Shown: positions 34,815 through 46,303 of the stretch, piece by piece
Position numbering within the stretch: the first letter of the stretch is position 1
How the letters are laid out: each line of letters opens with the position of its first letter
NCBI GenBank assembly: GCA_019775845.1
Contig: JADQAV010000051.1
Location: 62,001 to 126,000 of the forward strand
Origin: Myrmaecium sp. VS I D KN 1
Taxonomy: Eukaryota; Ascomycota; Dothideomycetes; Valsariales; Valsariaceae
Direction: 5' to 3'
Length of the DNA stretch: 64,000 nt
Notes under the pieces: model-generated
Told to the model about the DNA's origin: nothing
Databases searched by the model: none
The model's input: the letters and a program-made list of their open reading frames with translations, nothing else
Translations under genes and position numbers: made by a program

Positions 34815-35896
34815 TTACGAGGAAACGGTGCCACCCATGAGGGTAGTGAGGGTGGCGGTGCTCTGCGAGATGTAGCAGGAACCGTCGGAGTCACCGATCG
34901 GCTCGGTGGCAGTGAGCCAGTAGTTCTGGGTCATGTCGGAAATGCAGTCGGCCTCAGTGGAGGAGATGGTCATGTTGTAGTTGTTGCCGTTGGGGTTCTC
35001 GATGGCGGACATGTCGTAGCCAGAGCCGTCGCTGCGGAGCTGGGCCTCGCCCCAAGTGGTCGCGAAGGCGCCGGAGGAGGTCGTGTCGTCGCAGGCCTGA
35101 GCCCAGCCGACCTGGGAGTTCTCCTGGAACGCGACGATCTGCGAAGCACCCTTCTCGAGCACGAAGGTGAGGGCAGGGTCGGTAGGAGCAAGGCAGGAAC
35201 CGGAGAGGGTCTGGCCGTCGGAGCCGACCTTGTTCCAGATGACGACGGTCATGGCCTCATCGGAGGTGTTGATGAACTCGTTGGTGTAGTCGTAGCCGTC
35301 ACGGGAGTCGACCTTGATGACGTTGCTGCCGTAGGGGTTGCCGTAGTTGCCCTCGTAGTCGTCGCCCATGGAGCCGGAAGCGGTGGTGGCCTCGCCGAAG
35401 GAGGTACGGTTGTTGGAGTAGCCGACCAGGTCGTGCCAGAGGCTGGCCACGGCGCTCTCGACGGCAGAAGCAGCGCTCTCGACGGCAGAAGCGACATCGT
35501 CAACGGCATCCTCCAGAGAGGCGGCAGAAGTGGTGGCAGCAGCGGCAGAGCTGGTCACGGCCGCGGCGACGACCTCGGCGGCGGTGGAGGTGGGAGTGGG
35601 AGTGACGGTGGAAGAAGCAGCAGCGGCCTCGGCGGTCGCGCTCTCCTTGGCGATGCCCTCGGCATAGGCGGAGGCCCAGTTGATACCGAAGGAGTCCCAA
35701 TCAAGTTTGGACCAGTCAACGCTGCAAGGGAAGTGAAGTTAGCGATGAATGACGTGAAGGCAGACATGTCTCTCTCGATGACTTACCCCCTCTTCTCGTG
35801 GGCGTGCCTGTGACGCAGGTGAGCGTGAGTCGGACCAGCGACGGCCTGGCCGACGGCGAAAGCGGCGAGCGCAGCAGCAGTGAACGAAGTGTGCAT
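34815..35896 (-). CDS. Secreted Asp f 4-like antigen family protein
   Basis: Exons 35896-35787 and 35721-34815 give 338 aa. The first exon encodes a signal peptide (MHTSFTAAALAAFAVGQAVA, cleaved about residue 21), then a His-rich stretch ending HAHEKR, a likely Kex2 processing site, directly before the intron. The mature part starts GVDWSKLDWDSFGINW. It is followed by an Ala/Ser/Thr-rich linker (about 65-130), probably O-glycosylated. The C-terminal domain has the Asp f 4 family pattern: GDDYEGNYGNPYGSNVIKV, AMTVVIWNKVGSDGQ, FVLEKGASQIVAFQENSQVG and SGYDMSAIENPNG. The role of Asp f 4 proteins is unknown; they are abundant secreted or wall proteins and one is a human allergen. A TATA box lies ~180 bp upstream. 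An antisense ORF of 359 aa is a shadow. Confidence 0.85.
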
Positions 35897-38800
35897 AATG
35901 ACGGTGGTGATTGTCCTTTTCGTGTACGTTGGTGGTGTTGTGGTGGTAGATTGTCGAAGCAGAGTCGCAGTTGGTGTCGAAGGGAGAGCGTTCCTTTAAA
36001 GGAGAGGCTGTCGAAGCAGTTGAAGCGGTCGAGACCAGTGGTGTCAATGAGTGACGGTTGGCAGGTGTAAACCTTATAAAGAGAGAGGCTGTGAAGAAGA
36101 GAGTGGGTTGACGAAAGGAGTGAACGTGAACACAATCTCTTGTTGAACCTTTTTGAGGGCGAGTGGGTTAGGTGTGCGTGGACAAAGGAGAAGGCGGGAA
36201 GACGGCGCCAGCGGGCCTCCCCCTTTATTAGGGATGTGAGCTGCGTGGACGATCGACCGCGAAATGGAATCGGCCCCACATTGGCAGGGGCTGCGTCCAG
36301 GGGGTGGGGAGCCAGGGCGCCATGAGCTATTCCCGTTCGGGCGGCGCGTATTGGACCTGTTCCTGGCTAGCGAGTCCAGGTTGCCCTTAGGCATACCCGC
36401 GCGACGCACCACGCCCAATCCAGTCGCGCGCCCCGGAAGGGAAGCCGCGCCAGCGCCAAGCGTTAAGCGTTCAGCACCAACGCCCTATGCCCTAGGCACC
36501 ACCTGCTGTTTGCTGCGGTTTGCCAGTGCTGTTTGCTGGTCCTGTGTGTTCCTGCCCCTGGTGCCCTCCATGTTCCTGTTCACAGTGCCGCGCTCAGCTG
36601 TTGTGTCGGCTGTTGTTGCTGTGACCGCGACTTGAGTCTGGCCGCGCAACGCAAACCTTGGAACCGCACCGCAACATCTTCACCCTCACTCTCACACCAG
36701 AGACCAGAGGCAGTGGCATCCGGCCAGCCATCACCCCGTGACCTTAAGGTTGGTACCTTACCGTGCAGAACCACATGTTAACATAGGAACCTCCTGCCTT
36801 CACCTGCTGTACCGTGAGGTACCAGGCTGCCTCCTGGCTGAACGATGGCCGACCCGGGGTATTCCCGTGCGCTGCTCTTCGCCTCTATCAAATAGGAGGA
36901 GTACGTGTGTCTGTCTTGTATACAATATCGGCGCTTATGGTGCGAGGACAGGCGGGACCTCCTCAAACCACTAGCAACGTGCCCAGCGTTCCAGGCCTCT
37001 GCTGTCGACAACGGGTCCCAAATCCCCATGTCACCGCTTCTCATCCAACCACGGCCACGGTCGTAAGGAATGTATGTAATGCCGCCGCCGTTGCTGGTCC
37101 CGCCCAGCGACCATTGTCTGCCGTGAAAGTCAGGCACACCTGCCTCCGCCATCCCCATCCATTCGGTTCGTTCTCGTGCGATTCCCCCTCTCCTATCGGG
37201 ATCGTCAGCGCTGCTCACCACCTCGCCCGATCGCATGCAGAACGAGTGACGGTTGGAGCGTCGTGCTGACCACTCTCGTCCGCCTGTCCCACGGCAACGC
37301 TCCGGAGAAGCACCCACCTCGAGCGGGAGAGCAACATTCGTCCGGTCATTTTACCCACCGCGTGCCCTCACTCACCATTCAGGGCCCTCCACCTCCCTCC
37401 ATCATCACCAACCGACCAATGCCCTCCATGCTTCCGACAAATCGCGCACATCCTGAGTGAGGTCCCCCGCCATGGTCAGACCGTGTGCTAGAGTTCCGCC
37501 CAGCAAGACCTGCTCCCGCGGGCAGAAGAGACCTGCATGCGCCGCGCCGACGAGGTCACAATTGGTCTAAGACAGACGGTCCTCGACTTCCGAACGGCCA
37601 CGCACTCCTCGCCTGCTCGGCGGACACCTCAGCCAACGGGCAGAGTTGGAACTCCGCCGTTCGCCCCCGTGCCGGGGTTGTGCATGGCTGGGATCGCGGC
37701 GAGGCCCCCTCGAGGAACGACGACGACGTGGCCCCCGATGTTCCGGACGGGGTCATTTCCCACCCGTCAGCCAATCAGGGACGGCATTCGATGGCCCCTG
37801 AACGGCCCCACCGCCTTCCATCGGGATTCCAGGTTTCTGCACGGACCGTGCCCGGGCTTCGGTGGCCACCATTCCCACCGTGGTTGCGGTACCTGACGCT
37901 AATCCGTGTAGGGGCAAGCTCGATTGCGATTTTCAACGGTAAACAACCCTTTCCCTGTTCGCTTGGCGACTGGGCAAAACAAACGCTTTTTCCCACCCCC
38001 TCGCTTTTCTCTAGGAGTTATGTCTTCATACCCAACGGAGCTGCAGTCACTGGCAAACATGGACATAATCCCGAAGGATGGTGTACGTAAATAGGAAGAT
38101 GCATACAGGTACAGGTACAGCAGTCTTCCGGCATTCTCCTTCAGCCCTGCTCCGCTCCACTCGCAGCCGTTAGTACCAACCACCAGCACCATCAGCACCA
38201 CCGTCGTTCCCTCGTGGCTTTTGATCCGCCCCGCTCCCCCTCTCGGCCTCTCACACGGTGCGATTGCGTCAAACTCTGTAAAAATCTCCAGCCTGCCGCT
38301 GCCCCTCACACTCAACTCACACTCACACTGTTCACCACATCATCACACTGCAGCAGTGTTGCCCCTCCATCTCCAACTCCATCCCACCTGTTCCTCCTCC
38401 CATTTGCACCGAAGCTCGGGGTGGCAACATCGACGAACTGATTGATCCACCCCAACATGCCGAACCGATGATACCCTTTCCACCGCGATGGAACCAATCA
38501 CACCCCGCCGGGTAACTGAATGAGGACTGACGGACTCCTAGCCATGGATGTGACACCTGCCATTGAACTCGACGGATCTCTTCCGAGCACGGCAAAAATC
38601 CGAACAGCCAGAGCCTTTCTTCACATGCTCGGCCACCAACGGCAGTTGGATCTTCGCGTTCGCCCCGGCTCTGGATCGCTGGATGATGGCGTTTTCTTCC
38701 CATCAAAAATTTTCCAGCCTCTGAAGGGGGAAAGAAGGGTTCGTTTTCTCTACCTGTCGACAAGGGCGAACACCGGTTCGGTCTGATCTTTCCCTTTCGA

Positions 38801-40956
38801 ATCCTTGTTTCCGAGCCAGCCCTTTTTTTTCTTTCCTTCTCCAACGGTCGCGCTTGGTTGGAACTACTACTAATCCATGAGGGGTACAGTAATTTTCAAT
38901 TCTTGGCGGTAACTCTAGACGACTCTCTCTGCCCTGACTGCCATTACTAAGAAGGGCAATATCCAGTGCCCAGCCTTCCTTTCCTCTTCGTCGTCTTCTC
39001 CGGAAATTCGTGAATGATGACTCCGATAGTCTGGTCCAATCTGTTCTGGTCATCAACCGTCAAGGCTGTGTAAGACTCGTTCACGCAGGTCTGTTTCAAT
39101 GGGGATCCGCACAGAATTGCCGCGACCTCGCTCATGTCACTGCCGATGTCGCGGAATCGACTACGAAAGTAGGCGGTGCCTGTCTTTAGCTACAGTTGTT
39201 GGTGCAGCAGCAAGCCTAGCCGCGCGCTGCGGTTCGGACTCGGCTTTGCGCGTCCACCTGCTGCAGGTGCATGAGAGGGTCAACTACGCCCTCAGAGCCG
39301 TTGTTGGTGGTGGTAGTGGTGGTGGTGGTGGTGGGTGGCGAGGAACCACCGCACCCGTGAGGAGTACCGGTATGGTATATACTCGGTACTCCAAGTCCCC
39401 CTCTCGCTTCCAGACTTGACCTCATCCTGCATCAAACGCCTAAGTACCTCCGTTCTTCAGCCTGAGCGAATTGAAATACCATCACGCGTCGTATGGAACT
39501 CCGGTTTGAAAGCTAGGCAGGCACCAGGCACCAGGAACCAGGCATCTCTACCATCGATGATCATCCTTCTCCACCATCGCCGTCCCGTCCTTTACAACCG
39601 TTTATCCGTCGTCTGAGACAGACATCCATCCGCTTCGCTGCTGCGATTCGACATCCTACCTTTGGTACTCTTTTTCTGCGTGGCTTGTCGGGTTTATCGG
39701 AGCGCTGAAGTCAATGCCATGTACCTCCGCTCCGCGGCATTCACTCAGCCCTCCCACCCATGATCTCACCGTGCAGATAGGTCTTCGTCAGCATCAGACA
39801 GTAGAAGTGCAAGGCACTGTACCTATGAGACAAACCTCGTATCCTCCATGAGAAAAGTGAACCATGTCTCGCATATCCTTCGTCGTCCTCCGCTTTTCTT
39901 CCCCATTCCGAGCATGCCTATCCACCCATCAACCAACCAACCAAACCGCCCTCCGTAGGTAGGACGGGCGTCTCGATACCCCGACACAGCCTTGCCGTCT
40001 GAGGTCTCAGCCTGAGGGACGCAACCGACCCCGCTCACCCCTCCTCATCACTCCTCTTTTCGTCATGCCGTCCTTCCCTCTTTCCCTACCTCTACCCCGC
40101 TCGCTCGCTCGCTCTCTCCCACCTGCCCCTCTTGCCCCTCTTGCCCTGCCTTGCATCGCATTGCATGATACGCGCATTTGTACATGAAATGCGCATTCCA
40201 CATGCTCCCAGCTTTTTCCTTCCTTCCCTTTTCCCAAGCGGGAGGTGGGTGGGGGGAAACCCGGGAAACCCACATCGATCAACCACCTCAACCCTCGCAT
40301 CGGACCAGAACGGAGGTCACCGCCGATGTGCCATCTCTCTCTTCTCCTCCCCTTTCCCATCGCTTGTTCGTGGTCTTGGATGGTGATGGATGATGATACA
40401 TGTACCTTAGGTGAAAGGGTCATGCGTGCGGTGTGGCGCTTTCAGTGTCGCTTTATTGTTTGCTTTACAAGTTCCAGGTGTCTGCACAGACTTCTCTTTC
40501 CCCTGGGTAGGGTGGTGGGGGAGGGTAGGGGAAGCAAGTTCAGTCACTTCGTGTTCCTGTTCCTGTTCCAGGGAGAGGAGCTGAACTCAAAACAATTCTT
40601 CAAGCTCGACATGGCAGACCTGCCCTGCCCGACGCGATTTGAGGGCCAAGCCACATGCTCTCGTTCCGTAAAGAAGAGAGTCGGCTAGATAGATGTATAA
40701 AGTATATACTTCAATAGATAGGTAGGTACCGAGACGGACAAGCGGTAAGTGGAAATACGACGAATGAATAGAGAACGCTACACTCCAACGAACTCTCTTC
40801 TTATTCAATCCTCTCGCCTGTCTTTCTGGAAAACCCCAAAACCCCCCTACCTCGTCCTGTACAATAGCACATACACCAACACCCCAAAATTCAAACCCCC
40901 AAAAATTCCACGAACGCAACTCCCATCCAAACCCAGCCCGCCCATCCTAAACCCCC
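35897..40956. other. 5.1-kb spacer without a supportable gene
   Basis: Upstream of the Asp f 4-like gene and downstream of the amine oxidase. The longest ORFs (37485-38090 plus, 36778-37317 minus) look random and overlap other frames freely. The DNA is GC-balanced, without RIP signature or obvious repeats. It should contain the secreted gene's promoter; the rest may be regulatory, noncoding-RNA-bearing or an eroded gene. Confidence 0.55.
36073..36080 (-). promoter_or_regulatory. TATA box of the Asp f 4-like gene
   Basis: TTTATAAGG on the minus strand, ~180 bp before the start codon at 35896, implying a 5' UTR of roughly 140-150 nt. A clear TATA box fits a strongly expressed secreted protein. 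Confidence 0.6.
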
Positions 40957-43064
40957 TCACTTCCCCTCCCCCTCCCCCACCTTCCCACCACCCACCCCCT
41001 CATACCCCCCAACCACCCCCCACGCGGCCCCCTCCCCCGCCCACCACGCCCCCGTCACCGTGCCCAACGCCACAAACGGCGCCGTATGCTCGCCGGCCAG
41101 CCGGAGGCGTCCCCCAAATGCCGGTTCTCGCAGCGCCCGCACATCCTCATCCCCATTCCGGAGACCTACAGGGAAGTTGCAGTAACTCCCGAAGCCGGCG
41201 AGGGGGTCGGCGGTCCATCGGGTGGGGAGGAAGGCGGTGGGGGTGCAGGACGGGTGCGAAGGGGAGAAGTGGGGCAGCTGGGCGAGGTAGGGGGTGAAGA
41301 GGTGGGTGAGGAGGGTGTGTTGGTGGGGATGGGTGAGGGGGGTGATGGGGTGGGGTGTGGGTGGGAGGGAGGCGAGGAGGGCGCGGAGGTGCTCGGAGGT
41401 GGCGCCGTAGGTGTAGAAGAGCAGGGTCGGGTGGGCGGTGGGGCCGGGGAGGGCGGCGAGGTTGAGGCATTCTTGGGGGTGGTGGGGGTGCGTGGGGTGG
41501 TAGGCGGGGCGGAGCCAGTGGGTGAAGCCGGGGTAGTGGGAGGAGGAGGAGGGGGCGGCTGGAGAGGGGTCGGGATGGAGGGGGGCGGCGGTGGAGGGGA
41601 CGTTGGGTGAGGAGTCTCCTGTCGCCGTTTCTGGGGCGGCTGTGCTGGTATTGTTGGCGCTGGCATCGCCGTCGTTATCGTCGCCTCCTTCCCAGAAGGC
41701 GGTGGGAAAAGAGATGTAGACCTACGGGAGAATGTGAGTGGCGCATAAAAAGGAGAGATGAGAAGGACAGCAACAACGCACCTTATCCAAACAACCATAC
41801 CCAATCGCCCGCACCGCCTCCTCCATCCGCGGCGGCAGCGGCGGCTCAAAAGCATGCAGATTCCGCTTCAACCAGCCAAGCGGGGCCGTCACAACGAGCC
41901 CATCAAAAGACCATTCGCCGCGACCTTCCACTTCAACCGTGACCTGCTCCGCCCCCTCAGGCGCCCGAATCTTCGCAACCACATGGCCAAGCCGCACGTC
42001 CGCGCCCGCCAGCGCCGGCGCCGCCACCCGCTCCAGCACCTTCGCATACGTATCCGCGACGAACAGATTCTCGCCGTCGATGCACTCCTCCAGCCAAAAG
42101 AAGCGGAGGCTCTGGCGCTCCACAGGCGAGCCCACGAACGCGCCCCACATCTCCGCGAGCTGGAGGAGGCGGGCGCGGCGGGGGGCGCCGGCGGGGCCCG
42201 GGAAGAGCGCGTCCGCGCGCTCGCGGAAGAAGTCGAGCAGGCTGACGTCCGGGTCGATGGCGTCGTGGTGGGCGTTGCTGTGGGCCATGGCCTCCTCGAT
42301 GGTCGCCCAGACGAGCTCCATCAGCCGGGTGGCTTCCGGTTCGGGGACGGCGGCGCCGGTGGGGTCGAAGATCTTTTGTCGGCCGTCCCAGCCGTGCGTG
42401 CGCGTGCCGGTCGCGCGGGCGAGGTCGAGGATGGGGTTGTTGTCCGTGCCGTGGATCCAGTTGGGGCCGCTGCGGCGAGTTGCTCATGATCAGTGGTGTG
42501 CTTTGCGGGCAGCGGAGGTGGTAGAGGAGAACCTACAGATCGACGAGATGGCCGTTTATGCGGGCTTGCGCGAGCTGTTCACCTCATACCCATCGCCGTC
42601 AGTTCTCCAATCCGATCAAATACAAAGGGGGTGGCGGGCGGGGGAAGAAAGGGGCCAGGTTGAAGACAAATACATACCCTCCCACCAACCCTCTCCCTCC
42701 CCTCCAAAATCGTAACCCGAAATCCATGCTGCAACAGCACGTCCGCGCACCGAAGGCCCGCAAAGCCCGCACCAACAATACCCACATGGGGAGCGCGGCC
42801 GGCGGGCCGTAGCCGACGGAGCATGGGGGATGGCTGCTGGGTGTCGTTCTCGCCGTCGGCTGCCTGGTGGTCGGCGGATCGGTGGTGGTTGTGCGGGCTG
42901 CTGGAGAGGTCTTGTTGCAGGCGGGACATGCCCGTTCCGGTGCCGGTGGTGTGGCTGTTGCTGGTGCCGTTGGAGGAGGAGGAGGTGGTGGTGCTGGTGG
43001 TGGTGGTCTCGTTGCCGTTGGTTCTGCTGCGGCGGGAGGAGGATGAGTTGGAGCGGCGTTCCAT
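40957..43064 (-). CDS. FAD-dependent amine oxidase (polyamine oxidase/Fms1-like)
   Basis: Exons 43064-42678, 42574-42537, 42469-41782 and 41721-40957 give 625 aa. A Ser/Thr/Asn-rich N-terminal extension of ~90 residues precedes the dinucleotide-binding motif VGIVGAGFAGLRCADVLLQ and the ILEGRERVGGR segment. Exon 2 is only 38 nt (LAQARINGHLVDL) and leads into GPNWIHGTDNNPILDLA, the flavin-contacting signature of this family. The substrate-domain middle includes RFFWLEECIDGENLFVAD and VVTAPLGWLKRN. The C-terminal half has the second FAD part (RLRLAGEHTAPFVALGTVTG and GAWWAGEGAAW). Between them is a Pro/His/Ser-rich insert (about residues 390-430). It most likely oxidises spermine/spermidine or another secondary amine, releasing H2O2. 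The long N-terminus and insert resemble fungal Fms1/SMOX-like proteins rather than LSD1, as there is no SWIRM domain. Exact substrate unknown. Confidence 0.85.
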
Positions 43065-44108
43065 GGTTTGATGGGGGGGAACAGCGGAGCGGGACGCAGC
43101 GTGGGGGGCCTTGGTAGAGTGGAATGTATGAGAAAAGGAAGAATAGAGTAGGAGACGACGAAGGAAACAACTGTGAACTAATCCCGCACCTCAGCGTGAA
43201 TCACTCACCCAACCTACGTACCCAAACACAATCCCAAGAAACCCGCACAAGAAACCCAGAAAAGCAAGAAGAATGAAATCAAGTCCGGCTCCAGAGAAAG
43301 ATCACACAGAAAGGGCAAGAGAAGCAAAACAACAACAGGCCCAGCAAAAGAAGGAAGCAAGATGGAGACAGAGATATGATGCTGCTATGGCCGCAGGGCC
43401 TTTCTCGTCTCCTCGGCGCTGATACAAGTAATATATCCGATAGTTCAATAAATATACTAGCGAAGCTACTCACCTCCCTTAGCGTAAGCTCTTTACGTCC
43501 ACCGTTGCGCGTGTAACCTGTGAACGTTCGAAGAGTAAGTAGGATCGGCTGGGATGCGGATGCGGATGCGGATGAGACGGAGGTGGTCAGGCAGGCAGGG
43601 TGGTAGGGTGGCAGGCCGCGGGGTTGTTGTTGTGGCTAGGTATAGGTGTGGCTGTGCCTCGCTCGCTAGCTGGCTCGGGGGTATTTAGTACCTACTTATG
43701 TCCGACGTGATATTGATCTACACGCGTGGTTTTGAGGGAGAAGGGGAAGGAGAAGGAGTCGGAAGAGAGGGCAGAGAAATAGGATCAGCTTAAGCTATAT
43801 AGTACGGTGATAGTTATCGGTATAGGTAGGTAGTATTCAAGGTTCTTCGCCGACCGATTGAAGTCTTTCCGCCTCTCTCTCACACTCTTCTACCCTCACT
43901 CCTGATGGTGATAAATATCACACCTGATATTTCAAGAGAGAAAAACAAACATGAACATAAACACAAACAAAAAGATGATCAAAGATCAATAAAGCTCCAA
44001 AACCCAAGACTTAAGACAAATAGAACAATAAAAAGGTATCAAAGAACCCCAAACCCCCCTTCCCCTCCAAAACCTCCCACCCCTCCTTAACCACCCCCCC
44101 GCTCACTC
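43065..44108. promoter_or_regulatory. Amine-oxidase upstream region
   Basis: Runs 1.04 kb to the 3' end of the homeobox gene. Contains a short GGATGC array near 43553-43578. No gene seen. Confidence 0.5.
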
Positions 44109-46303
44109 TCACCGCGCAACCCCCCAATTCCCCTGACTCAACGCCAACAGTCCCTCCACACACCCCATCTCCTCCCCACTCGACACACTCGCCCGCGGCG
44201 TCGTGTTCGCCGTGGTCATCGCCGCAGACGTCCTCACCCCCTCCTGTCCAGCGCGCATAAACGCCGCCACCTCCTCATCCTCCTCAGGATCCTCTTCCCG
44301 CTCCATGTCACTCCTTTCCTCCTCCGCGTCTTGACGCCGCACCACCCGCCGCGGGGACGAAAACAAGCCCCTCCGCTTCTTGTTGCGGGGCACATCTGCG
44401 TGCTCGCCCAGCACCGCCGGGCGCGGCAGGGATTGCACCTGCGCCTGCGAGCAAGGCGGCGCCGGGGCATGGCGGCGTCGGCGGATGCTGCCGCTGGCGG
44501 GGGTTTCGAAGAGAGACGCGATGTGGTGGTCGGGTTCCCAGTTCTCCTTGTCTGATTCGGTGGGGGGGAGGGTTTCGAAGGCGTCTTCGCCGAGGACTTT
44601 GTCGTGGTGCTTGGTGAGGTCGTCGGTGGGGGTGCCCTGGTGATGACGGCGTCGGGCGGTGGCGGTAGCGGGGGAGGGCTTGGTCAGGCCTGGGGTCCGG
44701 GGAGGTAGGGGAGTGGACATAAGCATGGGCATGAGGCCCTGGGTGGTGGCGGCGCGGCCGAAGCCCGAGCGGCGCGCAGGCTTGATCGCGTCGGTCTTGC
44801 TGCCGGCGGTGGCGGAGGAGTGGCGGGTGAGCGGCAGGTTGCGTTTGCTGGGGTTCGGGCGGAGCGCGCCGCTGGTGCTGCTGCTGCTGCCGCCGCTGCC
44901 GCGACTGTGGGTGCGGATGAGGCTGATGGCGTCCGCGGCCGAGCCGCTGCCCTCTTGGTCCGCCTTCTCCGCCAGTGAGTTGCGCGCCTCGCTGTCGCAC
45001 CAGAACTCCCACGCCCGCGAGTCGCGCGACCGGCCGATGGAGGTGGAGGACGTGCGCGCCATCTTCCGTGCGGGCTCCATGCCGGTGGCCGCCTGGGCGA
45101 ATCGATCCGTCAGGCCGGCGGCGCTGTAGCTGCGACGGAGGCCGACCGTCTTGGCGGCCGTGAACCGGCGTTGAGGCTGCGAGCGGGGAGGTGAGGGGGA
45201 CTGGTCGGCGTCGGTGACCACCTTGGCCTTGCCGTCGGCGGTCATGGACAGGCGCACGAACGAGCGCGCGCGCCTCAGCGGCCGCGACGACTGCTCGGGC
45301 GTTTCCGCCGTCCCGTTGCTCGGCTTTGCATCAGCGTAGCCATCCTCGAGGATTTTGAACGAGGCGCTTCGTCGATTCGCCAGGTAGCCAGGTCGGAGAC
45401 TCGACTCGCCATCCTGCGATGAGAGCTTCGGTTGGGAGCTGGCAAAATCCGTGACCGCGGTCTCCTGGGAGGAGACGTTCGACCCCGGCTGCGAGTTGGG
45501 CATGGCGGATGGTGTATCGGTGGTGCGGTCAGGCCCGGCGGCTGCACGTGCCGGCGCGTCTTCAGCGTGTGCGTCTGGGCGGGGCGCGACGGGGGGAGCG
45601 GGGTGGCTTTCCGTGCCGCTGCTGCGGTCCGAGGAGGATTGGGGATCGTGAGGGCTGGTGTGCGACGCGGTCGCGATGGTGTTGCCGGTCTCGGAGCTGG
45701 GATGCGACGGGTAGAGGTCGTAGGCCTGCGCAGGCTTGGACCGACGGCGGTCATTTTGGCGCTTGTTCTGAAACCAGATCTGTGGCGAGGGCGGTTTTAT
45801 GTCAGCATCGCCGTGTACTTTACCGACGGGAACGGACAGCGCATCATCGGAACTGACCTGCACCTCTTTCTCGCCCAACGCGACCCGTTTCACAATCTCC
45901 ATGCGCGCAGCCTTGTCCGGCTTGGGATTGCGCCGATACTCGGCCTTGAGAATGTCTTCATCCTCTTTGCTGTGGACGGGAAAGATGGATGTGTCAGCGA
46001 AACAATGGGAGACTAGTAGGCTATGGTTCGCGAAGAATAGCCGGGAACGAGGCGCGTTGACAGGTGCCGCGGCGAGCGCAGTGACGGAGGTGGTGAAGGA
46101 GCAGAATCAATTTACCTGGTACGGCGGCGCTTCTGACGCGCGAGAGGTTTGTTATCCACGTCGGGCGGGAGGTTGCGCTGGACGGTGTCAGGGGAGTGGA
46201 CGAGAAATGCCAGGCTGTTGGCAGGCGGGCTGGAGACCGGGAGCTTCGAGGCAGCGGCATCCTGCGCGGCGGACGAGGGAGGGGAAGAGATGGAATCGGG
46301 CAT
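44109..46303 (-). CDS. Homeodomain transcription factor (Yox1/pah type)
   Basis: Exons 46303-46116, 45969-45858 and 45779-44109 give 656 aa. The homeodomain spans about residues 56-115 and is assembled from all three exons: QKRRRTSKEDEDILKAEYRR, NPKPDKAARMEIVKRVALGE, then KEVQ|IWFQNKRQNDRRRSKP with the recognition-helix WFQNKRQNDRR. Its introns fall before helix 1 and inside helix 3, and the joins are unambiguous. The remaining ~540 residues are low-complexity (S, P, R, T, A) with scattered motifs: SFKILEDGYADAKPS, a DRFAQAATGMEPARKMARTS stretch, SRAWEFWCDSEARNSL, DKENWEPDHHIASLFETPAS and a C-terminal acidic run EREEDPEEDEEVAAF. Relatives regulate the cell cycle (yeast Yox1/Yhp1) or development (mould pah/htf genes). 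DNA binding is near certain; targets are unknown. Confidence 0.9.

Noticed and set aside
34734-35813. 359-codon plus-strand ORF opposite the Asp f 4-like gene
   Set aside because: Covers the sense gene completely, and its Gly/Val/Asp-rich composition mirrors the antisense of Ala/Ser/Thr codons.
37485-38090. 201-codon ORF in the 5-kb spacer
   Set aside because: No domain, no splice logic and random-looking composition; neighbouring frames are equally open.
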